A stretch of 64,000 bases of DNA from Polytrichum commune. Its lineage: Eukaryota > Streptophyta > Polytrichopsida > Polytrichales > Polytrichaceae. Position numbers and translations under genes: made by a program. Below the pieces are notes generated by a model, which was not told the DNA's origin, did not search any database, and saw only the letters and a program-made list of their open reading frames with translations. Within the stretch, counting starts at the first letter, position 1. Each line of letters opens with the position of its first letter. The stretch lies in the NCBI GenBank assembly GCA_950295325.1, contig OX485805.1, forward strand, positions 50,742,758-50,806,757, written 5' to 3'. Positions 21,460 to 32,523 of this stretch are shown in pieces.

Positions 21460-21960
21460 GAACACTCGTTAGTCGTCCAGGAGGGCCTTGCTGTTCGGAC
21501 CAGCGCCTGTCCCCATACAACCGACGACGAAATCAGAAATCCGAGAACGCCACATGCATTTACGAACGCGCGTTCGTGACCTCAGTAACTTCTCCATGTA
21601 CATCCGGCGGCCTTCGAGATCCCTCAAATGAGAGCACCCTGAGGAATATCGGTTTTGTAGGTCAAAGTACCATGTTGACTTAGGAACCTGCGCGATATAC
21701 TATCACAAGAGAACACTTGTCCATACGCACAAAATTAGCAAATCTGCAGATGATGCCTGAATCAACTCCAACAATATTTTGAACACTGAGCACCTTCATA
21801 TTGTGAATTTGATTATGTTGACTTTTGCGTACCTACCCATTTACGAACGGACGTTCGTAAATGGGTGCGACCCCGTGTTCACATCCTTCACGGACGAGCG
21901 ATGAGCATATTTTTCTTGCTATTCTGTGTTCGTAAATTACTGCCATACTGATGTGCATGA
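21460..21960 (+). pseudogene. Relic of the locus 2 exon 4 end / intron 4 region
   Basis: Non-coding but alignable with 30970-31560: it shares GGAGGGCCTTGCTGTTCGG (locus 2 GGAGGGACCTGCTGCTCGG), GCGGCCTTCGAGA, GGTTTTGTAGG, ACTATCAC and TTGATTATGTTGA blocks in the same order. It carries palindromes of the locus 2 type at 21559-21580 and 21840-21861. Interpreted as a decayed third copy or duplication fragment of the family. Confidence 0.6.
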
Positions 21961-22002
21961 ATGAAGATGTATTGCTGGATGCGTAGACAATAATAATATG
22001 TA

Positions 22003-22812
22003 TTTACAAACGAACGTTCGTAAATTCCCGACCATCAGGTACCAATAGATATGGGTCAAATAAGTATGTATGATCCTCGAAGGCATATTTACGAACGCAC
22101 GTTCGTAAATGACTGTCATGGATTAAGTGCATGTGACTAACCATATGAGTACCTCAATCCAGAACATGCTCTCATGTGGGATTTACGAACACACGTTCGT
22201 AAATTACCGACCATCAGGTACCAATAGACAAGGGTCAAATATGTATGTATGAACCTCGAAGGCATATTTACGAACGCACGTTCGTAAATAAATGCCATGG
22301 ATGATGTGCATGTGACTATCCATAAGTAGCTCGATCCAAAACATGATCTCCATTGGGATTTACGAACGCACGTTCGTAAAATTACCGACCATCAGGTACC
22401 AATAGATACGGGTCAAATATGTATGTATGATCCTCGAAGGCATATTTACGAACGCACGTTCGTAAATAATTGCCATGGATTATGTGCATGTGACTATCCA
22501 TGAGTAGCTCAATCCAAAGCATGCTCTCAAGTGGGATTTACGAACGCACGTTCGTAAATTACCGACCATCAGGTACAAAAAAGATAAGGGTCAAATATGT
22601 CTGCATGGTCCTCGAAGGCATATTTACGAACGCACGTTCGTAAATAACTGAGATGGATTACGTGCATGTGACTATCCATATGAGTAGCTCAATCCAGAAC
22701 ATGCTCTCATGTGGAATTTACGAACGCGCGTTCGTAAATCCTTGCCATGTCCAGGTCCGAATCGTTTGTCTAAACCTGAAGCTCTTCATCTTTACGAACG
22801 TGCGTTCGTAAA
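22003..22812. repeat. Array of locus 2-type palindromes in ~178-bp repeats
   Basis: Arms TTTACGAACG and CGTTCGTAAA around a dinucleotide start at 22003, 22088, 22182, 22267, 22359, 22445, 22537, 22623, 22717 and 22791. From 22088 to 22717 the spacing alternates about 92 and 86 bp, so the unit is ~178 bp with two palindromes. Spacer blocks such as ACCGACCATCAGGTACCAAT and GACTATCCAT recur. Arms are almost free of change while spacers drift. Confidence 0.95.
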
Positions 22813-23347
22813 GTTCCGGTATTTACGGCGGTATATGCGGTAGGTATAGCCTGTACTGTACCTGGGTGGTGTAGGGTTGGCGCACACGAAATGGCTTGAG
22901 CGCGTTCGGTGAGGTCTGTAGAGCGCACACTTGCATGTGCCGCTGAAAAGAACTTTGTTGTGGGGGGAAGAGCTTTAAGTACTTCACCCCGCTGGTTCAA
23001 AATCCCTTAGATGCTCTTTAAAAAGCGGATTCCCGCCGCCTTCTTTGACCTAACAATCTCCCATTCCATCCATGCGGAATTATATAAATAGCACTGTCAT
23101 GTATGGAACATGCCTTGCATGCACGCCAACATATTGAAAATATATAAATCGGTTGCACACCTTAATTGTGACCAAGGTCTCATCGAAATATATGTATATA
23201 CAAATATATATATATATATATATATACACATAATGTCTAAATATGGAGATGGTTAACATTGAATATTTAATGATTTGCGACTAAGGTATGAAGTCCAAGT
23301 TAATTGACAATTGATGCCTAATAAAGTTATGAATGTCGAAGTCATAG

Positions 23348-23400
<53 letters not shown>

Positions 23401-25240
23401 ATGAGGTCAGAGTGGCTAAGAAACATGTTGCGGACGCCCCTAAAATTATAGGTATCATATGTTTCACATCAAAAAATGACCGTAATATGGTCACCAAGTG
23501 CATGAATATAACTAAAAAATCGGGTTAATCCATAATGAGTTGCACTATGGTAGATTGAGGACACTATGAACTAATTATACCTAATAATATATGTAAGTTA
23601 GGTCTTCTTTCAAATGGTATCTAGGTGTGAAAATAAGGAATTAAAATGACATGAGTAGGAAGGATTAATCAATTTGTAATGCTGCATAGTATGATAGCGT
23701 AATGATCATTGAGACTTGAAACCATACTAGCTACCGTAACGTTGAATCATAGTTACAATTATTATGTGTTTGACGTCCTATTGGAAATTGAATTTTCGTC
23801 CACTTGTTGTAAGGGTACGGATACACATTGGTTAAATGTTTATTAGATCATTGGTGATATTTATAGTTGAATGCATTGTTCGATTGTTAGTTTAAGTTGA
23901 CACATGATTAAATGAGTTGAGGTCCTATTGGAAATAGACTTTTAGGGTTTGGGGAAATGCACTATTAATTTGGAATGGTGCATACAATAGTATGTACTTA
24001 CAATTAATATATGTTTTGCATCCTATGAGAAGGATGTGCATCATCATAGCTTAAAATGTTGATATACATTGAAGTCTTAAGACATGCATGTTATTATAAT
24101 AAGATCGTGGATTGTGTGATGAAATTTCACTCATAACTATTAAGGTGAAAGTGAGAATATTTGAAATTTCACTTATCACCTAAACCAAAGTTTTATCTCA
24201 AATCTATTAATTTGGAATGTGAAAATGACAATTGGCATCATTATCAATTATTATAGTTGTTATGAACGGAATTAAGCATTCTCCATCCAACCAACATTGG
24301 TAGACCAATTTGACCTGCCCTCAGAAAACAACATGGCCACATATAAGAAAGGTTGGTAAGATAAAAAGATGCAGGGATGTAGGGTTTAGGGTTTGCGGTT
24401 AGGGTTTAGGGTTAGGGTTTCGGGGTAGGGTTTAGGGGTTTAGGGTTTGTGAAAGTTGTGTATGTGGTATTTGGGTTTAGGTTTTAGATTGTTACTAGGA
24501 TACATTACACACACAAACAATATTGACTCCTGAAAAACCCTTGTAATTGCACTAACTTCATTCATCGCAAGCTCGTAGTTGATGCTAGGAAAATAGTTGA
24601 CTACTCCATAAATGCATTAGTTCAAGCTAACACCTAATATTGGAACTTGAATTGACATCCTATCGTATAGCAACTCTGCGCAATCTCATATTATTATGAA
24701 TTCCTTTTTGCATGTAATATTTATTTGAGGAACCATCCAATTAATTGAAAGATATCTAGCTCTTACATAAACTATATTTTAAAACACCATATACATATCT
24801 TTGGGGGTGGATTCTACATTGACAACCTAGGAAATGACATGCATTGTTTATTACGAATTAACTGAGCATATTTTCCTAAAATATGTTTACAAGGAATCCA
24901 AATGTAGAGGTACTAAGGAAATAAAACGAGTAAAATTCATGTATTTGAACTAAGCTTTTCAAGTTAATGCCCTAAACGCGTCCATTACATATAAATATGT
25001 CAAAGCATGAGAATAACATGAAGGGTTCCAATATACAACCATCTCCCATCTCCCATCGCATCCCATCCCATCCCATCCCATCCCTTCCCATCACCTCCCA
25101 TACCATCCTATCCCATCTCCCTCCCAGCCCTAGCCAGTGGAGTTGTGCCACGTGGCAGGTGTTGGGAAACCCTAGCGGCGCACCTACCTCCCCGCGCCCC
25201 TTCCTCTTCTCCTCATTTGTCATTTCGAGGAGAGGAGGAG
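22813..25240. other. Intergenic, AT-rich, with microsatellites
   Basis: No gene recognised. Contains (TA)n at about 23196-23228, (TA)n then (CA)n at 23347-23401, TTTAGGG-like repeats at 24381-24452, and a CATCC-rich simple repeat at 25046-25110. The short ORFs over these are composition artefacts. Confidence 0.6.
24381..24452 (+). repeat. Interstitial telomere-like repeat
   Basis: Degenerate run of TTTAGGG, TTAGGG and TTTCGGGG-like units, the plant-type telomere heptamer. Short and imperfect, and internal to the window. Confidence 0.6.
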
Positions 25241-25319
25241 CGGAGCGCTTAGAGAGCGAAGCTCTTGCTTTTTTTAGTCTTGAAGTTTTAAATTAGTTTT
25301 GTTGCAAGTTTTGAGAGAT

Positions 25320-25620
25320 TTCATATTGAGAGCTTGTGTGAAAGCTTTTGAGTTTGTGAAAGCTTTCATTGTGAAAGCTTTCAGTGTGAGAGTTTGTGAG
25401 TTTCAAAAGCTTGAGAGCTTGAGTAGGAAAGCTTCAGAGTTTCGGATTGAGAGCTTGAGGGTGATCTTTAGAAGCTTCAGAGTTTAAGGAAGCTTCAGAG
25501 TTGAAGCTTGAGAGTTTAGGGAAGCTTCAGAAGTGAAGCTTGAGAGTTTAGGGAAGCTTGAGAGTTTAGGAAAGCTTGAGAGTTAAGGGTTTGCTTAAGA
25601 GTTCAGAAGCTTGAGAGCTA
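25320..25620 (+). repeat. AAGCTT-rich degenerate repeat
   Basis: Repeated GAAGCTTGAGAGTTTAGG and GAAGCTTCAGAGTT units, probably in the 5' untranslated or promoter region of locus 2. No convincing ORF. Confidence 0.6.
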
Positions 25621-25987
25621 CAAGGTTGTGAGTTTTGTGTACATAGGAGTATACTAGGGTTTGTATATAAGTTGTGAAGGCTTGAGGTCTGCATTAGAGA
25701 GTTATCTGAGTGTGCATTTGAAAGGCAATTGAGTGTGCAGTTGTGAGGATTTCTGGGATTTTCAGAAAGAGAAGAAGCAGGGTTTGAAGTGTGCAGCATT
25801 TCAATGTAATTTGTTATCCTTTCCAACTCCTCTCACATTCTGAAAATGTTGCTTCTTGAATTCAATTTCTTTTGTTACATGCAATGTGAATTATCACTCT
25901 CTTCTTCATGTTTCATTCTGCATCTCATTCTGCATCTCAATTGCTTTATGATTGAAGATTTGCATCATTCTGACCAAAATTTTGCAG

Positions 25988-26015
25988 GCACGGCTGCAAG
26001 CAGAGTAGCTAATAA
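25988..26015 (+). other. Candidate 5' untranslated exon of locus 2
   Basis: 28-nt segment between a strong acceptor (TTTTGCAG) and a strong donor (GTGAGT), followed by a 692-bp putative intron ending CTGTTGCAG|ATGGC at 26708. That intron holds eight palindromes. No transcript evidence. Confidence 0.35.
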
Positions 26016-26707
26016 GTGAGTTATATACATATACATACGTATTCGTATATATACGAATACATATATGTACGGACAGGGGATCCCAAAACCATCACATTTA
26101 CGAACGCTCGTTCGTAAATGGACATACACTGCATACCGAACCTCCATTTACGAACGTGCGTTCGTAAATACGCACTCCACGTTCTTTGAAATGATCTATA
26201 TTTACGAACGCACATTCGTAAATATACTCAAAATATCACTCAGAAGGAACCTTAACTTTAATATGAACCTCTATGAATATCTAAAGAACAAATATAATTT
26301 TGCGAACACCAATAAGACAAATCACATGTACTTACGAAAGATAAATCAACCAAATGTCCGAAAAGATAGACCAAATGGACATATTTACGAACGCACGTTC
26401 GTAAATGAATCCAAATCTATAAAACCAATATCTTTTACAAACGATCGTTCGTAAAAATAACCAAATATATTACAAACACAATCATGACGACTAGTCTCTT
26501 TGATCTTCATATCTTTTACGAACGCTCGTTCGTAAACTCAATACTAAAAAATTATATGTTCTTGCAACCCCTCATTTACGAACGAACGTTCGTAAATATA
26601 ATTACATCAATTGCAAAGACGCATTAACACTGCGTTGTCTGTGGGATATGTATGTCACTTACGAACGTTCGTTCGTAAAGTCACTAATTGTTTATATTCT
26701 GTTGCAG

Positions 26708-28004
26708 ATGGCAAGATCAAGCAGAAGCGCCATTGAGATGTTCGCGGTGAAGGTCGATGGCCTCCCAGAGTCGGTGTTAGACGATAACGGCAACGACAAC
26801 TATGTTCCCAAGGAAGACTTCATGGGGGAGTGGACGGCACTGCCAGAGAAGATCGGGGACGGCCTCTTCTGCATGCGCTTCACATACGAGCTGGAGACAA
26901 GACCGGACCAGCCCGAACAGTGGGTTCAAATGAAGACGTGGGAGATAGAGTCCATAGAGGCCCAGGGGGAGTATGTAATTCTGGACATGAAGAACAAGAA
27001 GGATCATATCAACCTCTTGTTGCATTTTCTAGAAAAATACCTTCTCCTACCAATACGCCACCAATAACGTAGCGGAAGATGCCAAGCACTTCGACCTGGA
27101 CGGCCTCTTCTCCAAATATGCGTTAAGCCCATACTGGACGGCAAGGAAATTGACCGCCCTTGCATTGAACATCTCCAAATACAACAGTGTGGTCACTGAG
27201 GCAAACAAGAAGAAGAAGAGCCCCAGGAAACCATCCACATCAGGGGCAGGAGGATCTAGAAGTGCACCCAGGCCTGTGCCTTCCGCTAGCAGGGCGACGG
27301 AGGGCCCCAGTAGACACTCCACGCCATCGAAGAGGACAAGGGAGGAGATGGAGAAATCGGGAGTAACGGAGACCGCAGAGGTGACCTCGCCTGTCGTAAT
27401 GCCCACCCCCTTGAAAAAGGGTGAGAACCCTGACGCTGTGAAGGCCACGAGGATCCTTCGAGACTTCAACAACTACTCGAAGGATTGCTGGCCCATGGGA
27501 CGCCACTTCACATTCAACGTGGACTGCTTCAAGTGCGAGATGTCCCCAAACAAATGGGTGGTTCGCTCTCGCGAAAGCGGTGGTGTGAAGTGGCAGATAA
27601 ATAATCTAATGAACAACGTCAAGTGGGACAGGCAGACCGTCTGCGTCATGCCAAAAGGGCTGACATCCCGTCCGACGGAGAAGGACTGGCCACAGATCCA
27701 GAATGGAGAGTTCTGGATCATAGACGGCCAACACAGCTTGGAGGCGTCCCAGATAATTCTCAAGGACGACAACTTCCAGCATGAGCTGAAGGAGGACTTG
27801 CGCTACTGGAAGGCGTTCTTGGTGTGGTCGGATGATTGGGACAAGCTGCGGAAGATATCCACCTTTCTCAACTCCGGCAACAAGATCAAGGCCTTCGAGG
27901 CGTCGTGGGCAGCCAACATAGTGGCTGCAAGGGACGTCTGGGTCGCCCACGGGTGCCTTCCTAAAGAAAGGGAGAACGCGAAGACGCCGTCTCCACAATG
28001 GAAG
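26708..28004 (+). CDS. Locus 2 exons 1-2: unknown N-terminal region and ParB/DGQHR-like domain
   Basis: Starts at ATG 26708 after CTGTTGCAG. The first ~110 residues match nothing I know. The frame then changes near 27040: either one extra base in TACCTTCTCC, or a 59-nt GT..AG intron ending TTTTCTAG at 27032. After a Lys/Ser/Pro-rich linker (27190-27440), a globular part (27450-28000) contains FWIIDGQHSLEAS, similar to the DGQHR/ParB-Srx signature (here Ser replaces Arg), then ISTFLNSGNKIKAFEASWAANIVAA. ParB-like domains fused to N4/N6 methyltransferases are common in phage and prophage proteins, and the same order is seen here. The exon ends AAG|GTGAGT. Confidence 0.5.
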
Positions 28005-28125
28005 GTGAGTTTACGAACGAACGTTCGTAAATATCTTTGACATTCAAAATTTCAAGTTCTTTGACATTCAAACTTACGAACGTGCGTTCGTATTTTGTGC
28101 GTTACTGATGTCTTTCTTGCTGCAG
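28005..28125 (+). other. Locus 2 intron 2 with two palindromes
   Basis: 121-bp GT..AG intron, phase 0. The first palindrome (28010-28031) starts on the sixth intron base, fusing with the donor GTGAGT; the second is at 28073-28094. Confidence 0.8.
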
Positions 28126-29451
28126 GCATTCTGCGACGCGATGGTGGACAAGTTCTCCTCCATCGATATGAAGTCTACAACAACCAAGTCTGTCCTCGAG
28201 CTCAAGGGTGAGCTCCGCCTCATCTGTTGCAACAGGGACACTTGGGAGTTGTGGACACAATTTTTTGATGCGCACAGCTCGGGCGATCTGGTCAACCCCG
28301 ACACCGAGGAGAAGTACAGCGCGGAGAAGACCGGGGAGGCCCCTCCACTACTGAGGGAGTTCTTCAGGTCCCTTCAAGGGTTAATAGAGTCCGAGTTGCA
28401 GAGGTGCGCGGTGCATCTTCTTGGGAACACAGTGGGAAGAACCATCCCATACCCGAAGATATTTTTGAAGAGGCCAAGACACAAGCCCGGCACGTATTCC
28501 ATCAAAGAATGGTGCGAACACCACAAGCTGAAGACTGCTGCAATGAGGGAGTTGAGCGCCCTAATACCAGAGTACGCACTCATCCTAGCCGACGGGGACA
28601 TTAATTGGGCCAGCTGGAAGATGTTCAAGGTCGACTACAACATCTCCGGACCCTCAATGCGTTGTCTTGTCAAGGAGCACGCCTCCATTTTGAAGCAGAA
28701 GGGGAACAAGAGGACAAAGAAAACCGAGACGGATCCCCAGGAGGTGGAGCAATACAGAAGCTTTTTGGCGCAGAAGAGGTTGGCCACATTCGAAGGAGTG
28801 GCCAGATTTTGTCTGGTGACAACCGGAGTGGAGAGGGTGACATTCTCCAAGTGGGACCGGACCATGAGCAGGGCCGAGGTGAGGGAGGATCGACGGGGGT
28901 GCCCATTTGCCCTTATCGATTTCAGGGGGATCCCCGGTGCGTCGAGGCAGGGGGGGAAGGACATACCTTTCTACGACCCCTTCATGGCCAAGTTCAAGGA
29001 GCACAAGTCTCCGGACATGAGGGAGCCTCACGTTTGGCTGTGGATAGTGGAGCAGGAAAAGCTCTCTGCTGTAGTCGACCTGTACGAGAAGATGATCAAA
29101 TTCGAGTACAACATCTTCCACAGCACTTACGTGCCCGCCAAGACGGAAGGGATCGTGGCCATCAACGAGGCCAGGGGAAACAAACAGGTGGGGGCGGTCA
29201 GCCTCGTCTTCTTGACGTACAACGCGCTTCGGAATGGGCGAGCCCCTGTCAAGGCGAACACTACGTTCAAGAAGATCTACAGCATCCCCCATCCCCCTCC
29301 CAAGGATCTGCTGCAGGAGACCTTGTACACTGTCTTCCCGGCGATGGAACTCAGGTTGGAGTTCTACGTCTCCGTTTTGCAGAGCGTGGCAATAAGCGGA
29401 GAGACCGTGTACAACGTTTGTGGCGGCAGCAAGTTCATGTACGCTGCGATG
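28126..29451 (+). CDS. Locus 2 exon 3: permuted amino-methyltransferase-like domain
   Basis: 442 codons, phase 0 at both ends. The N-terminal half is Lys/Glu-rich and helical. The C-terminal half holds FALIDFRGIPG at 28909-28941 in the place of motif IV (DPPY), FYDPFMAKF, VWLWIVEQEKL, a segment reminiscent of motifs V-VIII (FEYNIFHSTYV, VSLVFLTYN), and motif I-like GETVYNVCGGSKFMYAAM at the exon end. The domain continues in exon 4. Order IV-then-I indicates the beta class of N4/N6 methyltransferases. The DPPY box is lost and GxG is GSK, so it may bind DNA or cofactor without methylating (inference). Confidence 0.6.
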
Positions 29452-29592
29452 GTAAGCTCTCCAACTAATATTTACGAACGCTCGTTCGTAAAGTTCACCT
29501 CAACTTGTCTTGGGTTTTGATGACATTGTTTCTCGTCGTTGATGTTTACGAACGCACGTTCATATATTCTAACGTATTTGCTTGAATCTCAG
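29452..29592 (+). other. Locus 2 intron 3 with two palindromes
   Basis: 141-bp GT..AG intron, phase 0, splitting the motif I region at the same codon as in locus 1. Palindromes at 29471-29492 and 29545-29566 (right arm decayed). Confidence 0.85.
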
Positions 29593-31026
29593 ATGCTGGG
29601 GCTGGTCGTCAACAGCTTCATTGAAGCCATCGACGAGGAGGACTTCCACGTGCACAGGGCGAAGGCCTCCACGATGGACCTGGAGGACATGTCCCTCCCG
29701 AGGACGGACATCAACATGCCCGTCGACGAAGGCATGCCCGCCATGGAGACGGACGACGACGAGCCCGCACCCTCCTACAACGTCGAGGCGATCCTCCGAT
29801 CCTTGGACGTCACTCCTCTCCGCATTTTGGCGCCGTCGGGAAATCCATCCAACGTGCAAGGGACTCCGGGTGGATACACGGGGTCGTCGGCGGGGACAAC
29901 CCAAGATGTCCTCCCCGCGAGAACGTCTGGAGCGGAGGCATTCGGCACTCCCGGGGGATGCTCGACATCTGTGTCGCCCAGGCCGATCGTGGTTCCCAAG
30001 ATGGAGAACCTCGACCTTCTGGACCAACGGTCCCGACCGACGTTGGACCAGTACCGCAACACGAGGCGGAGGATGAAGAAGACCCCCTACGTGGAGCTGC
30101 CTCCGGGGGCAATCATCGAGGTCTCCGATGAGGACGAGGGCGACATGGAGATCATGGTCGAGCTGGGGGTAGACTTCGACAAGAACAAGCGGGTCAAGGA
30201 GGAGGCGTTGTCCGTCGCCGAGCTTAACGCCAAGCTCGAGCAAAAGATGAAGGAGGACATGGCGAAGGCGGCAGAGGAGAATGCCAAGAAAATGTTCGCA
30301 ATTCAGGAGGAGCTGAGGCAGTCGAACGAGAAGACGGACGCCATCCTCGCCATGCTCCAGCGTATGCAGAGCTTCTCGGCGCCCCCCCAGCCGACCTACC
30401 CCTTCACTGGAGGATACCCCTCCCAATCCCCTCCACCGGGCATGTTCACCGGAGGGCCTTCCCGCCAGCAGGCGCCCCACCCCACGCCTGTTGGCACTCC
30501 TCTGCCACCAGAGGTTCCCTCGACCACCTCCCACGATGCTGTGGCGGCGGCCATCCAGGAGGACGAGGATTTACGAACGCGCGTTCGTGAATCTTCAGGT
30601 CCTCCAGTCCTCACCCCTCCCCCTTCAAGGGTAGGACTGCCCTCATACACCGATGCATCATCTTTCACCGTCGTCCCCAGGGTAGTAGACAGACATGGCG
30701 ATGACTCTGCGCGACACACTGACATGGTCATTGTGGAGGACACGCAGGGGAGCCCCAATGACGCACCAGGGGTGCATGGGATGGACGTGGAAGAAACCCA
30801 TGCGGCGTGGATGGAGGATGTCAGGATGGACGCGCTCGACCTGGGCGCCGAGGAAGAAGACGCGCTGCGCATCCAGGCGACACAGGCCTCTCAACCGGAG
30901 CGTGAGGCAGAGGCCATGGAGACAGAGGCGGCTGCAGCTGTGGAGGTTACGAACGCGCGTTCGTTAATCGTTGAGGAGGGACCTGCTGCTCGGTCCAGCG
31001 CCGCTACCCCTCCCCCCGATGACGAG
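29593..31026 (+). CDS. Locus 2 exon 4: MTase-like end, acidic linker, coiled coil, Pro-rich tail
   Basis: Begins MLGLVVNSFIEAIDEEDFHVHRAK, the natural continuation of motif I (LGR..I.IE.DEEY in bacterial enzymes). Then comes a disordered acidic region, a coiled coil around 30190-30370 (ELNAKLEQKMKEDMAK, EELRQSNEKT), and a Pro-rich tail. Palindromes within the coding sequence at 30570-30591 and 30946-30967 are translated as LRTRVRES and TNARSLIV. The exon ends GAG|GTAACT, phase 0, matching locus 1. Confidence 0.65.
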
Positions 31027-31644
31027 GTAACTATCCTCTGAGAATACCATTTTTTAACGAACGCGCGTTCGTAACCTCTCTAACATCGCGATGTTTTTCT
31101 CTTCATCGACATCCAGTGGCCTTGCGAGAGCCCTCTTCAGCGGTCCCCCTTAGGGCCGAACAGTTTTGTAGGACACGGCATCATTTTGCCTTAGGAAAAT
31201 GTGATAGACTATCACGTGAGAAATGTAAATATTCAACGGATTAATATATGAGCCTATGTTATCTGCATCGCGTTGCTTCAAATTCTCTGCCCTCGACCCC
31301 TTCTCGTATGTTGTATATGTTGATGAGATTATGTTGATTCTTGCATACCCACCTCATTCGCGAACGCTCGTTCGTGAAAGGCTGCGACCCACTGTCCACC
31401 TCATTCGCGAACGACCGCTCGTAAATGTACGTGTAGCCGCGCTCACGAACGAGCGCTCGTAAATGATGCGCACCGCCCCCGCAGCCTTCATTCACGAACG
31501 CTCGTTCGCAAGTGTGAACTTGAGCACATTTTCCTTGCACTCTCCTCACTTCCTCGTCTTTCCCCATAATGCACCGTCTTCATTTTCTACGCAAAGTTTC
31601 ATTATTGGATCATAGAATTAAACTAGTCGAGTTGTTCATCACAG
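31027..31644 (+). other. Locus 2 intron 4 with five palindromes
   Basis: 618-bp intron. Palindromes at 31054-31075, 31357-31378, 31404-31425, 31442-31463 and 31491-31512, the last four with arm changes. The acceptor is TTCATCACAG|GACCCC. The region is homologous to the relic at 21460-21960. Confidence 0.75.
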
Positions 31645-32412
31645 GACCCCCCGGAGATAGGTCGCAACCCCTCGACCAGTGGACCTCCCACCCGGCACAA
31701 ACCTTTCATCGTTTTTGACCTCAACGGGGTGTTGTGTCACACCCAACACATCCCAAGGGTCCCCACGCGTCCCTTCCGTCACCCGGACGAAAGGGACTAC
31801 GACGGCGAGCTCAACGCCCTCATTAACCGCAAGGCTGTCCGCGCCCGTCCCGGCTTGCGTGACTTCCTTTGCGAGGTGGTCGAGTTCGCTCACGTCATTG
31901 TGTGGAGCTCCATGGTCATGGAGAACACCGAGCCCATCGTGCACTTCTTGTTCCGCGATCTCCCGAGCCCTTGCCTCGTCCTCGGCCAAGAGGACTGCGA
32001 CGAGCTGCTCGACGAGAAAGGTCAACCGGTGCCCAAGTTTGGCGGTCGGGGCGGAGGACAACAGTTCCTCAAGGTCCTCCGCTCGAGACTTTGGCGAGGC
32101 GTCCCCCGTCTGCAAGGGAGGCCGCACGGGTGGTGGCCGACTCCAGAGAACACCGTCCTCATCGACGACAGCCCCACCAAGAGCATCTTGAACCCCCCGG
32201 GCAACGTCATCTTCCCGAACACTTGGACCGGCGATAGGCAAGACACATTTTTGGTCGATAGGCTAGCCCCCTACCTTAGAAGGCTCGTGCTCCACGCCGG
32301 TAGCATACCATTTTTTGTTAGGTCCAACCCCTTCGGCAATGCGGCGCTAAGCCCCCGCGATAATGTATTCAAGAGCATCATGAGGCTCGCCAAACTCAAT
32401 AAATTGATTTGA
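31645..32412 (+). CDS. Locus 2 exon 5: FCP1-like HAD phosphatase domain
   Basis: Intact, phase 0 from the acceptor at 31644 to TGA at 32410-32412. Motif I is FIVFDLNGVL, motif II IVWSSM, a Lys in FLKVL, and motif IV LIDDSPTKSILNP. This is the FCP1/NIF branch of the HAD superfamily, whose members dephosphorylate Ser in proteins such as the RNA polymerase II C-terminal domain. The second acidic residue of motif I is Asn, as in plant DLNG-type FCP1-like proteins, so activity needs testing. Fusion of this domain to a methyltransferase-like protein is new to me. Confidence 0.8.
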   Translation, partial: DPPEIGRNPSTSGPPTRHKPFIVFDLNGVLCHTQHIPRVPTRPFRHPDERDYDGELNALINRKAVRARPGLRDFLCEVVEFAHVIVWSSMVMENTEPIVHFLFRDLPSPCLVLGQEDCDELLDEKGQPVPKFGGRGGGQQFLKVLRSRLWRGVPRLQGRPHGWWPTPENTVLIDDSPTKSILNPPGNVIFPNTWTGDRQDTFLVDRLAPYLRRLVLHAGSIPFFVRSNPFGNAALSPRDNVFKSIMRLAKLNKLI

Positions 32413-32523
32413 AATGCCTCCATGTCTTTGCTTGTATCATGTGGTTCACATTTACTAATGCTTGCTTCGTTTTTGGATGTCTTTTGTTGTTGTGATTGTT
32501 GTTGTTGTTGTTCTTGCCCATAG

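Noticed and set aside
22003-22812. CRISPR array
   Set aside because: Regular repeats with spacers, but the repeats are perfect palindromes, spacers are themselves repeated, and the DNA is eukaryotic.
24381-24452. Chromosome end
   Set aside because: The TTTAGGG run is short, degenerate and internal, so it is an interstitial repeat.
24972-25296. Open frames on both strands over the CATCC repeat
   Set aside because: Products are simple-repeat translations (MGRDGMGWDGM type).
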